A stretch of 64,000 bases of DNA from Humulus lupulus (GCF_963169125.1 NC_084796.1:90070888-90134887); one strand, 5' to 3'. Counted from the first letter of the stretch, positions 46,073 through 58,649 are shown. The notes: generated by a model from the letters alone, not told the origin. Translations and numbers: made by a program.

Positions 46073-48588
46073 TGTAACGCCCTGGATAACCAAGACCGTT
46101 ACACTGTGTGTTTAAAATAGTGCAAGACTTGCTAATCAAGTCATTTAAACAAAGTGTGAATTCAACATCATCAACAGATTAGGAATAAAATATTTTGGTC
46201 ACAAACAGGCTATTTTCATTCAAAATGATTGTTTAATGCATGGAAACTCAAAATAGGATTTAGACGTCTTAGTTACAACAAATTCTAAGAGTTACAAATA
46301 ATTCAAGCCACTCTAATGGCAAAATATACATTTTAGGTTTCCGTCCTTCTACAATTCCTCGACCGTGGCGGCCGAGCAGCTGACAATGTACACTTCGCCC
46401 CCAGAGCTCACCAACTCATGGTTGATTCAGCCTACCCTTGTCTTTACCTGCACCACGTAGCACCCGTGAGCCGAGGCCCAGCAAGAAAGCATGATAACAT
46501 AGCAAGATCAACATCATTTATCAAATATTTCACAATGCACAACTAGGAATTCAGCATTTCATAACATATATCCAATCAGTGATATCACCCAACAGATTAA
46601 CAGTTTGTCATCCAAACAGCCAACAAATCACGTTCATAACACAATATTCACAATCATAATCAACAGTTCATCACATCATCAAATGATATTTAGGGTCAGC
46701 GCCCTTAGTCGCGCCCTCTATTTAATACACTATCTTCGGTTCTCTTGGGCCGCCCCCAGTGTAATACTCACTGACTCTGGCTAGCTTAACCGAGCTCAGT
46801 GATAGATAAGCTGCCTCAGCTACCAGTGGCCGAGCAGCGCCCTGTGCGCAAATATTGATTCCGACACTCTTAGGCCGGTTATCGCATGTCCCATGGAATA
46901 ATAATACCATCTCATTACATGATATACAAGTGTAGGGAGCTCTTAGTCCCATCGTGTCCACATGGTTAAACACATTCACATAACAATGCATACAAACATA
47001 GGGAACACTTAGTCCCAACCTAGCCACATAATCAGGTGCAGCTTTCTTACCTTTGGCTTTCAAACGAGCTAGTTATAAGCGATGCTCCTTGAGCGCGATC
47101 CAATCCCCGAGCCCTAGCTTAGCACCTAGTCACCACCAAGATAAAGGATACCATTAAAAATCTTAAATGAGCTTCTAAACCAAGTTCTAGTCCTCGGAAC
47201 ATTGAACTTCACCAAATATGGTAAAAGACTCAACCCCGAGCACCCTAGGTTAAATTCCCAAGCCTAAATTCTCAAAATCCCAAAATCCCTTAAGCGTCGC
47301 GGCATGGCCCCTGACAGAACCCTCCATGGGCACAAAAACAGGTAAGGGCCGCGGCATTGCTTGGACCATGCCGCGGCCCGCCTTCCTTCCTCAGCGTGCA
47401 ACAACCTCGAAAGGCCGCGGCTCACCAAGAACCATGCCGCGGCCCGACCCTTCGAACCCAGAAAAATCCACCATTTTCAATCCCTAAACCTCATCTTAAG
47501 CCATCCCAAAGCCCCCAACTCAAAACCAATTAATAACAAAATCATTAGAATAATTTAAACAACGCAATCCAACTAGAAATCCAGCCTAACACTCACCAAA
47601 ATCCCAATTCCAATTTATGAGATTTCAAACCCACAAACTCAAAGCCAGCCATGGTATTTCTAGAATTCAACCATTAAACTTTAAATGGAAACTTACCTTA
47701 GCTGCAATATCACCTCTCCACAAGTTTCCCTGACCTAGTTTCAAAGTTCCAGCCTCAAATTCCACCCTAAATGCCAAAACCACAAATATTCAAAACTCAG
47801 CCATTTTCTTAAAGTTCCTCACCACAGAACAAAAATCAATGCTTACCTTGGCTCTAATTCAGCCCTTGATTAGTTCTTGAGCTAATCCTTTAGCTTATCC
47901 CCTTCAATTCCCAGAAATTAGCTAGTTTCCCTTTACAAAATCAGAGTTTTTCTTCCTTAAGAGGGAGAGGAAAGAGAGAGAAGGGAGAGAAGGCTGAAAG
48001 GTCGGTTTACATTTTCTATCTAGTATTTTCTAAGTCTTTCCAAGTATATCCTTAGGTTGTTAGACTAATCCCAAAGCTTGGGGTACCGGAAACGTCCCCG
48101 AGGGAAAAATAGTAAAATTCTCCAGTACTCCCGCCTAAACATTCTAACCTCAAATATATCTCCATAGATTTATTTTCATCACCCGATATTCCAAATCACT
48201 ACACGATACCTAAAGTACCCCTGACTTGCCCAAAGTCAAGCATTAAGCCCCGTTGTGACTTCCCTACTATCTAGCTTCCTAGGATCGCCCAAGTCACCGG
48301 CTGCATATTTATCCACATAATAATGTGGTTCTCACATATTTCACATATATATATATCTACCTATCCACATAACAATGTGGTCTCAACAATTTATCACACA
48401 CAATTACGTTTATGCCCTTACGGGCCAAAATTACGATTAAGCCCTTACCAGTCGAACAGGGCCAGCATGCTCACCCTATACTCATAAACATGCATTCTCA
48501 CACTATTGACTCACATAACCTCCAATTATGCCCTCCCGGCACACTAATCAAGGTCCTTAAGCCTTATTAGTAATTTTGGGTTGTTACA
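46073..48588 (-). repeat. Element G, 3' LTR (2,516 bp)
   Basis: Plus-strand edges TGTAACGCCCTGG and GGGTTGTTACA. It contains GC-rich inverted repeats (47346-47379). A 113-codon ORF (47063-46722, minus) is shared with the other LTR, but has no recognised domain and is probably chance. Confidence 0.9.
47346..47379. repeat. GC-rich perfect inverted repeat in the G LTR
   Basis: Arms GGGCCGCGGCAT (47346-47357) and ATGCCGCGGCCC (47368-47379) with a 10-nt loop. A second imperfect pair follows at about 47415-47453. The same arms occur in the other LTR at 54102-54113 and 54124-54135. Confidence 0.9.
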
Positions 48589-50352
48589 ACTATCCCCTCC
48601 TTGTAATAATTTCATCCTCGAAATTTATTTGAACACATCAGACTGTAAACGTCATACCTCTGACTATAATTTATTTTTCCCAAGGTCTAACGCCTTCACT
48701 CTTAATCTTCGATAACACTCTTGCGTGAATACAATCTTGTTCCACAAGATCTTGTCTGATAACTACACTTTCTTTAGCTTTTACCTGCATATCAGATCTG
48801 CTAAAACTTCGAAGTCTGTTAGATCACAACAATTACTTCATTGATTTATTCTCAATACCAGAAATACTTATGAATCATCACCCTTACCAGGGCGAGATCA
48901 GCTTACAGGCCCTCGGCCCAATCCTTAGTACGACCTTAGAATTCCTATCGAATCGGGGGTCAGAAGTCCCCTTTTCTTTCCCAAACTATCATACTCTTCC
49001 TTGCCGCATCACTTGGAGAGATATAAATCTCTCATCCTGGAACTCCACACTCCAAAGTTAACAATTTACAAGTTCCCATATATTTTCAGATAGGCAAACA
49101 TTCCCGCCTTAAGAATTCCAAGATCCTCTGAGGCAATACTGATTCATAGTATCCACTCACTCTCAATTATTTACTTTGCATGGTATTCCTTGCCCTTTAT
49201 CTTACCAAATCTTAAGCCGTGTCACCGTTGCTGTACTCCAGCATTCATCACTGTAACTATCTTCTCAAGTACTACACTGTCCTTAGTGTCTTAAGTGTTC
49301 ACACATTTAGCACCCAATTCTTTACTATAGTTGTTAAACCCTCAGATTGCTATCCTATCTGCAACCAATCAATAATTTCAAATAAAGTCCTTACTCAATG
49401 AAATTAATCCCTGAATTCCATGGAGGCTTACCATCCATCTCGTTTAAAGTTCTGAATACTGGTCAGCTGTATAAATTATCCTTACTGATAAAAGCAAGTT
49501 CTCCCCAGATGCTGATCCATGATTACCCAACCGTCTTGGCAGTCTCTCTCCGATACCTATCACGATATTTCCTTATTCCCATTATAACATACTCAAAGGC
49601 TGTGATGCCTATCACGAACTGCTATCAGGTTAAGAATTTTGTTCCTCATTCATTATATTCCTCTCCACCTAGGCCTCCAATACAAAACCTTCAAATTATT
49701 GTACCTTTTTCCTAATGTCTGGATGAAAAGACCAAGAGAGTAGTATGAGATTCATCCAGAATTTCCATGTAATTTCGGTGTCCACCAGAGTCCAGATTTG
49801 GTCCTTATATCACGATAAACTTATACATAACACTGTAGAATCCTTAGCTAACTCAATTAAGACTTGCCTTTAATTCCTTTCATCTGGGATTTCCTTAACT
49901 GTCGTTCTTGTTCCTGTATACGATAATAATTCCAAGTATCCACTGTCTATTAAGCCTACTAGAAACTCCACTCTAGCTCTAGCCGGATTCTTTAACCAAC
50001 ATCATGCATAGACCATCACTTCCTCCTGTCTTGAGGTGCCATAACAACTCAACAATGGATTCCAATTTGTAAAAAGACGTGGAAATCAACCCAACTACAT
50101 ATACCATCATGCTTGCCCAGGGAAACTCTTACTTCTAAGGCATTCTTCAACCATAACAAAGTTCTAACCGGAATACATCACTGTGCCGTCGATCAAGACA
50201 ATTACAAGTCCAATTCAGATAATCTTTGAATACTCTTTTTTTCACCTATTTCACAGAAACAGTTTGGCATTGACCAAACCCTCAACACATAACTCAGCAT
50301 CCTCAGTGCCCTTATCTAATATAATAGCAACCTCCTGCCTATCCTCTTCCCT

Positions 50353-50485
50353 GATCTCCAACTAGTAATAACCAGGTCAAAGATCCCTAACTGCACCCGA
50401 TCTCTAGCTGGTAATAACCAGATCAAAGATCCTTAACTATTCCTGATCTCTAGCTGGTAATAACTAGATCAAAGATCCTTCCTGA
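50353..50485. repeat. 46-bp tandem repeat in the G interior
   Basis: Three units starting at about 50353, 50399 and 50445 (GATCTC-AGCTGGTAATAACCAG, then ATCAAAGATCC), with an isolated diverged copy near 51275. Confidence 0.85.
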
Positions 50486-52812
50486 GGAATGTCATCCTAC
50501 TCAACAATTGAGACCTTAACTCTCACCGCTTTATTAAAATCGTTCAATACAGCGTCTTAGATCTAATTCTATCACTGACACCAATCTTATCACCATTCCA
50601 CCTCTTTACGCAGACGTACTTCTTGACAAATTTCTTGGATACTCATCTGGAATCCCACAAACTAATCCAGTCTGTCTTGTCCCACTGATACAACTCGAGT
50701 AGTGTTCATCATACTAGCTAAGGTTCTAACCTTTCCCCTGCAACAGATTTCCCACTCCAGGTACAAATGCTAATCACTGCGAGGATCTCCCCTTTTAAAC
50801 TTAAGAGTTACTGCTCCTTTCTTACAACCCATTACTGTTCCCCATACTTGACCAACTCTTCATACTCAAAATCCTTATGTTATGACTGTCTTCGAGGATA
50901 CTCCAAGTTGTAGCTGATATGTTCATTGGTCTTAGTGTGCTTCCAATCAAATCTCTTCTCTTCCTGTAGCTTAACCTTGAATACCTTTGAAGATGAAGTT
51001 AATACCTTTTGAAGACTTATCTCTGACCCTGCTGCTTCAGTCGCGATATCATCAGTATAGTAGTCATTCACGTTCTACCTCTAGCTGGGGAGTGGTTTAC
51101 CCTATCACCAGTGAATCTGAATACAACCCATCCATGTCATTTCTCTATTCTCTGCCTGTCAGACTTCCCCATGTTGTTGAAGTACCAAGCGATTAGGAAT
51201 CCTTACTGTTAATACATCACACCCCTCTTGGTACAAGTAATAATTCCTGAGATGTCTCTTTCCTTGATCCTTATCTAGTAATAACCAGATCGATAATCAA
51301 CTCCTGAAGACATTGTCCTATCTTGTAACGAGGCATTTAAACTCTTCATCCCTAGCAGGCAACATCCACAAGTCCCACGACACAATACTCTGCCCAATTC
51401 ACTTATAAGTCGCATACTTTTCCAGGTGACACAATAAGTCCTTAAGCCAACCTAATATCATCCCTCATTGCGTCCCTGATACCAACTCCTTCCATACCCA
51501 AGTTCCAAGTTGTGCCCGAAAGCTGCATTCTCATCTACATCCCTACTTACTAATTTAATTCCCATTCAGTCCAATCAATATACTTCAAGAGATACTCATG
51601 ACTATCTAGGGTTGTCCCTTATATAACATATTAACTTTCCTCAACAAATACTCATCTGAACCCTTCCTGTCCAAACCAGGAGCCATAAAACCACCAAAGG
51701 TTCTCATTCTTCCGATCACTGAGTGGCCACACTTACTACATTTCCACGAACGAAAATATCATCACCTATACTTCTTTCATCTTAGATAATGAGGCCCTCT
51801 CTCTACTGCCCAAGTACAGACAACCATCTCAGAGTTTAACTCACAAATGACTTATCATCTCCGGCTTCATCCATTTGTACCATAACCAAAAGTGGATCGA
51901 CCAACCCACCAAACTCGGCAATATGTACTACCGCTATCTTGCCACTTTCGATATCCTTTTACCACAAATGCCTAGTACGGCTACTTTGTCCCAATTTATC
52001 CTTCTCATATAACTAAGAACGGGTTTATCCACACCCATTCATTAATTGATTCCTGAACAAACCCAAACCTTCCTCGAAACTAGAGGATAATACTTCCATA
52101 CAATAATTCCTGTCTGTGCCTCCTCAGTAACTTGCCTTTTTCATCCATCCAATCCATTCTATCAGACCTCACAGCCTGACCCATATATCAGCAAACATCT
52201 GCTGCGAATCTCAAAGGCAGGTGGAGGATTCCAACCCCCAACTGTCATCTTCTATCCTTACCAAAACCAAAACTGAATCCGATTGACCATTCTCAATACA
52301 TACACCCTGAATTAATCTGTCTTCACCGACTAAACTTCTCAGCCCTGACGTTTATACCCAAAACCATCTCAAGGGCAGATCCAAATAATCATAACAATCA
52401 AACACACATAAAGCATATCAAACACCCATATTATGCATAAATTATCAAATTTCTTTATCACTAGATGCGTTCATACCTATTATGCCCTCCATGCCAATAA
52501 ACAGGTATATCATATAAGTTCAATTTAAACATAAAATAACCCGCAATCCATATATCATCATTATCCATGTATTCATCCACACGCAAGAGCAATGCTAATC
52601 AGCATGCCTTAATAGCATCACACAACAGTCAAGGGCCAGACCCTATCAGTATCTCATGCTCCCTATTAATCATACCAATTAATACACCCATATTTTATTC
52701 AAGCACTTAAGCATACAATTTCATGTATTCCACTACAAACCCTTGAGTCGAGCTTGTCTATAGCGGCGAGTGTACATGTCCAGCTAATCTTCAGGAACCC
52801 ATAAACCCAGAC

Positions 52813-52826
52813 GGCTCTGATACTAA
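52813..52826 (-). other. Element G primer binding site
   Basis: On the minus strand TTAGTATCAGAGCC lies two bases after the LTR. It is one mismatch from the tRNA-Met type TGGTATCAGAGCC. Confidence 0.75.
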
Positions 52827-52828
52827 GT

Positions 52829-55342
52829 TGTAACGGCCTGGATAACCAAGACCGTTACACTGTGTGTTTAAAATAGTGCAAGACTTGCTAATCAAGTCAT
52901 TTAAACAAAGTGTGAATTCAACGTCATCAACATATTAGGAATAAAAGATTTTGGTCACAAACAGGCTATTTTAATTAAAAATGATTGTTTAATGCATGGA
53001 AACTCAAAACAAGATTTAGACGTCTTAGTTACAACAAATTCTAAGAGTTACAAATAATTCAAGCCACTCTAATGGCAAAATATACATTTTAGGTTTCCGT
53101 CCCTATACAATTCCTCGCCCGTGGCGGCCGATCAGCTGACAATGTACACTTCGCCCCCAGAGCTCTCCAACTCATGGTTGATTCAGCCTACCCTTGTCTT
53201 TACCTACACCACGTAGCACCCGTGAGCCGAGGCCCAGCAAGAAAGCATGATAACATAGCAAGATCAACATCATTTATCAAATATTTTACAATGCACAACT
53301 AGGAATTCAGCATTTCATAACATATATCCAATCAGTGATATCACCCAACAGATTAACAGTTTGTCATCCAAATAGCCAACACATCACGTTCATAACACAA
53401 TATTCACAATCATAATCAACAGTTCATCACATCATCAAATGATATTTAGGGTCAGCGCCCTTAGTCGCGCCCTCTATTTAATACACTATCTTCGGTTCTC
53501 TTGGGCCGCCCCCAGTGTAATACTCACTGACTCCGGCCAGCTTAACCGAGCTCAATGATAGATAAGCTACCTCAGCTACCAGTGGCCGAGCAGCGCCCTG
53601 TGCGCAAATATTGATTCCGACACTCTTAGGCCGGTTATCGCATGTCCCATGGCCTAATAATACCATCTCATGACATGATATACAAGTGTAGGGAGCTCTT
53701 AGTCCCATCGTGTCCACATGGTTAAACACATTCACATAACAATGCATACAAACATAGGGAACACTTAGTCCCAACCTAGCCACATAATCAAGTGCAGCTT
53801 TCTTACCTTTGGCTTTCAAACGAGCTAGTTATAAGCAATGCTCCTTGAGCGCGATCCGATCCCCGAGCCCTAGCTTAGCACCTAGTCACCACCAAGATAA
53901 AGGATACCATTAAAAATCTTAAATGAGCTTCTAAACCAAGTTCTAGTCCTCGGAACATTGAACTTCACCAAATATGGTAAAAGACTCAACCCCGAGCACC
54001 CTAGGTTAAATTCCCAAGCCTAAATTCTCAAAATCCCAAAATCCCTTAAGCGTCGCGGCATGGCCCCTAACAGAACCCTCCATGGGCACAAAAACAGGTA
54101 AGGGCCGCGGCATTGCTTGGACCATGCCGCGGCCCGCCTTCCTTCCTCAGCGTGCAACAACCTCGAAAGGCCGCGGCTCACCAAGAACCATGTCGCGGCT
54201 TGACCCTTCGAACCCAGAAAAATCCACCATTTTCAATCCCTAAACCTCATCTTAAGCCATCCCAAAGCCCCCAACCCAAAACCAATTAAAAACAACATCA
54301 TTAGAATAATTTAAACAACGCAATCCAACTAGAAATCCAGCCTAACACTCACCAAAATCCCAATTCCAATTTATGAGATTTCAAACCCACAAACTCAAAG
54401 CCAGCCATGGTATTTCTAGAATTCAACCATTAAACTTTAAATGGAAACTTACCTTAGCTGCAATATCACCTCTCCACAAGTTTCCTTAACCTAGCTTCAA
54501 AGTTCCAGCCTCAAATTCCACCCTAAATGCCAAAACCACAAATATTCAAAACTCAGCCATTTTCTTAATGTTCCTAACCACAATACAAAAATCATTGCTT
54601 ACCTTGGCTCTAATTCAGCCCTTGATTAGTTCTTGAGCTAATCCTCTAGCTTATCCCCTTCAATTCCCAGAAATTAGCTGGTTTCCCTTTACAAAATCAG
54701 AGTTTTTCTTCCTTAAGAGGGAGAGGAAAGAGAGAGAATGGAGAGAGGGCTAAAAGGTCGGTTTACATTTTCTATCTAGTATTTTCTAAGTCGTTCCAAG
54801 TATATCCTTAGGTTGTTAGACTAATCCTAAAGCTTGGGGTACCGGAAACGTCCCCGAGGGAAAAACAGTAAAATTCCCCAGTACTCCCGCCTAAACATTC
54901 TAACCTCCAATATATCTCCATATATTTATTTTCATCACCCGATATTCCAAATCACTACACGATACCTAAAGTACCCCTGACTTGCCCAAAGTCAAGCATT
55001 AAGCCCCGTTGTGACTTCCCTGCTATCTAGCTTCCTAGGATCGCCCCAAGTCACCGGCTGCATATTTATCCACATAATAATGTGGTTCTCACATATTTCA
55101 CATCTATATATCTACCTATCCACATAACAATGTGGTCTCAACAATTTATCACACACAATTACGTTTATGCCCTAACGGGCCAAAATTACGATTAAGCCCT
55201 TACCAGTCGAACAGGGCCCGCATGCTCACCCAATACTCATAAAGATGCATTCTCACACTATTGACTCACATAACCTCCAATTATGCCCTCCCGGCACATT
55301 AATCAAGGTCCTTAAGCCTTGTTAGTAATTTTGGGTCGTTAA
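52829..55342 (-). repeat. Element G, 5' LTR (2,514 bp)
   Basis: Near-identical partner of 46073-48588. The plus-strand right edge reads GGGTCGTTAA where the partner has GGGTTGTTACA, i.e. the terminal C is lost. One GC-rich arm has decayed by C-to-T (CCATGTCGCGGCTTGAC against CCATGCCGCGGCCCGAC). Confidence 0.9.
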
Positions 55343-55859
55343 GGAGCGATCCTGAGGCCTAGAACTGAGTTCCCATGATCAAAACCCCAATTGGCCTCAA
55401 AACCCTTCCTGAGCCGCGACCCTAGAACCTTAAGCCATGACCCCCAACCACACTAGGAGCAAGGGACGTGACGCCCATGACGTAGTGTCGCGGCGCCAAA
55501 CACAGACAAAACTCCTCCTCCTGCTTCTTCGAGCTTGGGCCTTGGCGCCCAAGAACAGGGCCGTGGCCCCCACCCGGGAACCAGCCATTACTTCAGTTTT
55601 CTTCATTTAAAACCTTCCAAAAACAATCCTAAACACTTCCAAATCCAAAAATCAAAGTTCCCAAACATCCCAATGATCCAAAATCATCAAATCTCGAGGC
55701 TCAAGCAAATAAAAAACTCAATGATTCACAAAATCCAATTCAAAGCATAGAAACTCTGAAAACTCAAAACATAAAGCTTAGATTACCTTTGATTGGGTTG
55801 TTTCTCATTAAATACTCCGATCAAGAAGCTTATAATATTTCCTAGGATCGCTATGCCTT
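55343..55859 (-). repeat. Gypsy LTR H, second segment
   Basis: Continues LTR H after element G, beginning with the TSD copy GGAGC. GC-rich (GTAGTGTCGCGGCGCC) then AC-rich. It is cut at 55859 by the Tekay element; the rest is outside the window. The 71-codon ORF in it is not supported. Confidence 0.65.
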
Positions 55860-57761
55860 TGTAGAGTCCAAGAACTTTACTTAGCTAGTTAGATAGTAGT
55901 ATAATAGTAATAGTAGTAGTATTTTTATGACTGTCGATTTTGGTTCAGACCGGGATTTAATTGGACACTCATAGTAACACTTGTAGATTTTCTAAGTTTA
56001 ACCTATAGTTTAAGAATATCATTTTTAACCTAAGGTTTGATTAATATGACTGATATTGATGGTGATATTTATTATATTATAAGGTTTAGAAAGTAACACT
56101 TGTCATGTGTATGTTTAATGATAATTAAGTATTTTTTAGGAATAAGTTTATTAAGAGTAATATTTGAATATCCTTGGGTCTGTCAGCAGCTTTGAAAACG
56201 TTAGAGGACTTAGTCAAGGCTGTTTACCCAATTCAAATTAAGCTAAAATTGTGCAATTTCGTGTTTAAATATTCAGCGTATGCCGATATATCGCAGCTAT
56301 GGGGGGCGATATATCGCAGTACGGGGATACGAAAAACACGTAACTTCGCACGATCACCTCGACGAGCCTCGGGCATGCTGGCCCAGGTGATATATTGCCT
56401 ACAAGGGGCGATATATCGGCTCATTTAGTATATTTTTTAATGTTTTTTAAAACGTTCTCATTTTAATCTTTAACCTCTTGATAAATCCGGCATCTTTCTG
56501 ACCGAGTCTTCAGCTTCTGCTGAACGATAATTCAAATATTTTTCACTTAAAAAACCATTATTTTATTCAAGTTAAATGAAGATCTTTTCATTCTTGAACT
56601 GTATAAATAGGACCTAGTACCCAGCCATTTATTCATTCATCAAGCTAAGTTCAGAGGCTGTAAGCTGCTAGGTTATTTTTGAGAGTGTAAACACTTGGGT
56701 TGGGGATTATAAGCTTTTCAAACACTTGGGAAGTAAGATTTATAGCACATTTCAGTTCAAGGTTTAGATCGGTCATAGAAGCATTCAAGGTATTCCAAAC
56801 TCTAGTTCATTTTGGTATCTTTTTCCTTAAGTTCTTATAGTTTTCTACTCAGCACCCTAACTTTATTCTTTATTCCTGGATAGGAAATCTAAGATCTTGA
56901 ACATAAGGTTTTTGGTAAGTATATTCTTGATGGTATAGTTCATCCATTCTTTTCATTCCTTTTTCTTCAGTATACTCCCCCTTTCATTGATGGTTTTTAG
57001 GAGTGTCCCGAAATCCCAAACCTGTTCACATATCCCAGTACTTTTGGTAAGGAAAATAGGATAGGATATTATCTGTTATGCCATATGTTATCTTATGATT
57101 TATGTGTTACGTTAACTTGTGATTTGTGTGTTATGTATGTTTGTAGACTTGGGCATATGACCCGTACAACTTACAAGCCCCAATAAATTTATGGGCATAT
57201 GACTTGCTTAGCTAGCAAGCCCCACAAATCTAATGGGCATATGACATGTTTAGTTTATGGGACCCCAAGTAATAATGGCTATTATAGTATATGTGACATA
57301 TGTTATGATATGTTTTAGTATATGTTGACATGAATTTTATGTATATGATTTATGTGTTAGATTTTACTTGCTGGGCATTAGGCTCACTCCTTTATGTTTA
57401 TATGTGTAGGAAAATAGCATTGGTGGCGGGAAAGGTTCTTGGAAGCTTGGGGATGTGTATTGAGGCGGAGTGGAATCGAAGGACCGAGAGTTTGATTAGT
57501 GGATGAAGTCTTTTTAATTATGGTTTTCTATGTATTTTTCCGCAATTGGTTGAAATAAGTTTTAATTAAGTTTTCATTATGTCAAAGTTATGTTTTGTTT
57601 CAAACAATGGGATCCCAAAGTCATACTTATGAATTTTATATAGTTTTAAGCCTTTACCTTACAGTTCTAAAATAAATATATGTTATTTCAAATGTATGTT
57701 TTCGTAAGTTGTGTATAGAAGTTAGTAATGGTCCAAGGTCTAGAGTAGTTGGGTCATTACA
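55860..57761 (+). repeat. Chromovirus A 5' LTR (1,902 bp)
   Basis: TGTAGAGTCC...GGGTCATTACA. U3 carries palindromes at 56284-56418 and a TATA box at 56602-56609. Near 57366 is TTGCTGGGCATTAGGCTCACTCC. Compared with the 3' LTR it lacks 14 bp at 56090 (TAGACCCAATAAGA), a deletion between AGA repeats. Confidence 0.93.
56284..56418 (+). promoter_or_regulatory. Array of CGATATATCG palindromes in U3
   Basis: Perfect copies at 56284-56293, 56307-56316 and 56409-56418, plus TGATATATTG at 56388-56397, spaced around a conserved GC-rich block (CACGTAACTTCGCACGA). It lies about 185-320 bp before the TATA box. The same arrangement occurs at 4124-4258 in LTR T1, and degraded in E1, E2 and B. Confidence 0.75.
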
Positions 57762-57763
57762 GT

Positions 57764-57774
57764 TGGTATCAGAG
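57764..57774 (+). other. Chromovirus A primer binding site
   Basis: TGGTATCAGAG, two bases after the LTR; complement of the initiator tRNA-Met 3' end. Confidence 0.88.
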
Positions 57775-57839
57775 AAACGGTTCATTCGCATGAAGTTCTC
57801 CTCGATACACACACTCAAAGATCCAAATCTAACCGCCAA

Positions 57840-57907
57840 GTAAGTATTTAAGTTATAGTTATTTTGCTTATATGTTTAGCTAACGATTTTAGCATTTATG
57901 TTTTCAG
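57840..57907 (+). other. Candidate 68-nt leader intron
   Basis: Donor CCAA|GTAAGTATT at 57840 and acceptor TTATGTTTTCAG ending 57907, seven bases before the first ATG of the extra ORF. Length is near the plant minimum. Splicing is inferred only. Confidence 0.4.
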
Positions 57908-57913
57908 TTAAGT

Positions 57914-58381
57914 ATGAACGGAGCATTAACTAATGAGGATATCCGAGCCATTAAGGCTTTAAAAAGAATAAGAGAACCAAGAAACACCGTAGGAGCACTA
58001 GAGAGAATCACTCGAAGACTGCTTTTGTTCCACAAAGAAATAGGTCACCTTCAAGAGTCTAAGAAAATTATGATGAGAGCAACAGAACAATACGTTTTAA
58101 TAATTAGACTATTTAGAGATTTTCATCCCGTAATTGCAACCTTAGAGAAAATATGGGAAACAATGGATGATGAAGACGAACTGCCAGTAGTAATGTGATA
58201 TTACTTTCTCTTAGTTAGGTTCACTGCAAAATCAGAATTTCAGTTTACAAATGAGCAAAAACAGAGGATTTTTACGAACCTTCCTAGAGGACATTTTGAG
58301 GCACATTATAATGAAGATTATGAAGAGCTAGATGATGATATGCTAGATGAAGGATCGGATGTAGAAGATCCTGATTTTTAG
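57914..58381 (+). pseudogene. Extra ORF between PBS and gag (about 155 codons, one internal stop)
   Basis: Starts MNGALTNEDIRAIKALKRIR at 57914; residues 1-94 are open, then TGA (58196-58198), and the same frame is open again to TAG at 58379-58381. Composition is helical and charged: basic N-terminal half (KRIREPRN, RITRRLLLFHKE) and a strongly acidic end (EDYEELDDDMLDEGSDVEDP). The TGA stands where TGG would fit, like several other stops in this element. I do not recognise the family. It lies in its own frame 530 bp ahead of gag. It may be a small accessory protein, or a fortuitously open leader; the frame continuity after the stop favours a once-real gene. Confidence 0.55.
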
Positions 58382-58584
58382 AATAGTTAGTTTTCATTGT
58401 TTGTTTTATTTATTGTTCATTTTATGGTTGTAATAAGTGAAAAACTCTTTTCCAAATTAATATCATGTTATTTTGTTATCATGTATGAGTTTGATTTTTA
58501 TTTCGCAATCCTAATAAATAATAAATAAAATAAATAATGACTAAGTTTGGTGAGGGTGGATACAAATCAATGAACCATGTTTCT

Positions 58585-58649
58585 ATATTGAGAGTTAGGG
58601 GGCCATAGTAGTGGGAACGATTTTACTGATCCCAGCCCTCCCTCAATAT
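58585..58649 (+). other. Candidate leader RNA hairpin
   Basis: Arms ATATTGAG (58585-58592) and CTCAATAT (58642-58649) pair perfectly. Inside, AGGG pairs with CCCT and GGGA with TCCC. It sits between the extra ORF and gag, where packaging or dimerisation signals are expected in retroelements. Confidence 0.45.

Larger units (their letters stand above)
48589..52828 (-). pseudogene. Decayed interior of element G with gag-pol traces
   Basis: Minus strand from PBS (52826-52813) to purine tract (48603-48589). No long ORF. Recognisable only as shreds: a CSKCGH half-knuckle near 51730 and, near 49000, nucleotide similarity to the integrase-end block of the element at 55860 (GTTTGGGAAAGAAAAGG...CCCCGATTCGATAGG against GTTTGGGAAGAAAGGC...CCCCGATTTATAGG), followed by chromodomain-region debris up to 48700. 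Its length is 4.2 kb against 5.8 kb in the related complete element, so large deletions are likely. It has numerous indels in every frame. The ORFs on the plus strand are not genes. Confidence 0.6.
46073..55342 (-). mobile_element. Gypsy element G with 2.5-kb LTRs and decayed interior (9.3 kb)
   Basis: LTRs 46073-48588 and 52829-55342, perfect TSD GGAGC. The minus orientation is shown by a TAGTATCAGAGCC-type PBS next to the right LTR and a CAAGGAGGGGATAG purine tract next to the left one. The 4.2-kb interior contains no ORF above about 100 codons that I can match. Traces of pol remain only near its 3' end, and its LTRs look only 2-4% different by eye. The contrast suggests it moved as a non-autonomous element after its genes had decayed. 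It inserted into LTR H. Confidence 0.85.

Noticed and set aside
46722..47063. 113-codon minus-strand ORF found in both LTRs of element G (also 53478-53819), with CMHC and CISC pairs
   Set aside because: Its presence twice follows from LTR duplication, not selection. The Cys pairs come from a short repeated segment of the LTR, and no known domain is recognised.
57764..57774. tRNA-Met gene remnant
   Set aside because: Only 11 bases match and they sit immediately after an LTR; it is a primer binding site.
58196..58220. Mini-intron GTAATG...CTCTTAG removing the stop in the extra ORF
   Set aside because: At about 25 nt it is far below the plant minimum; a TGG-to-TGA change explains the stop better.
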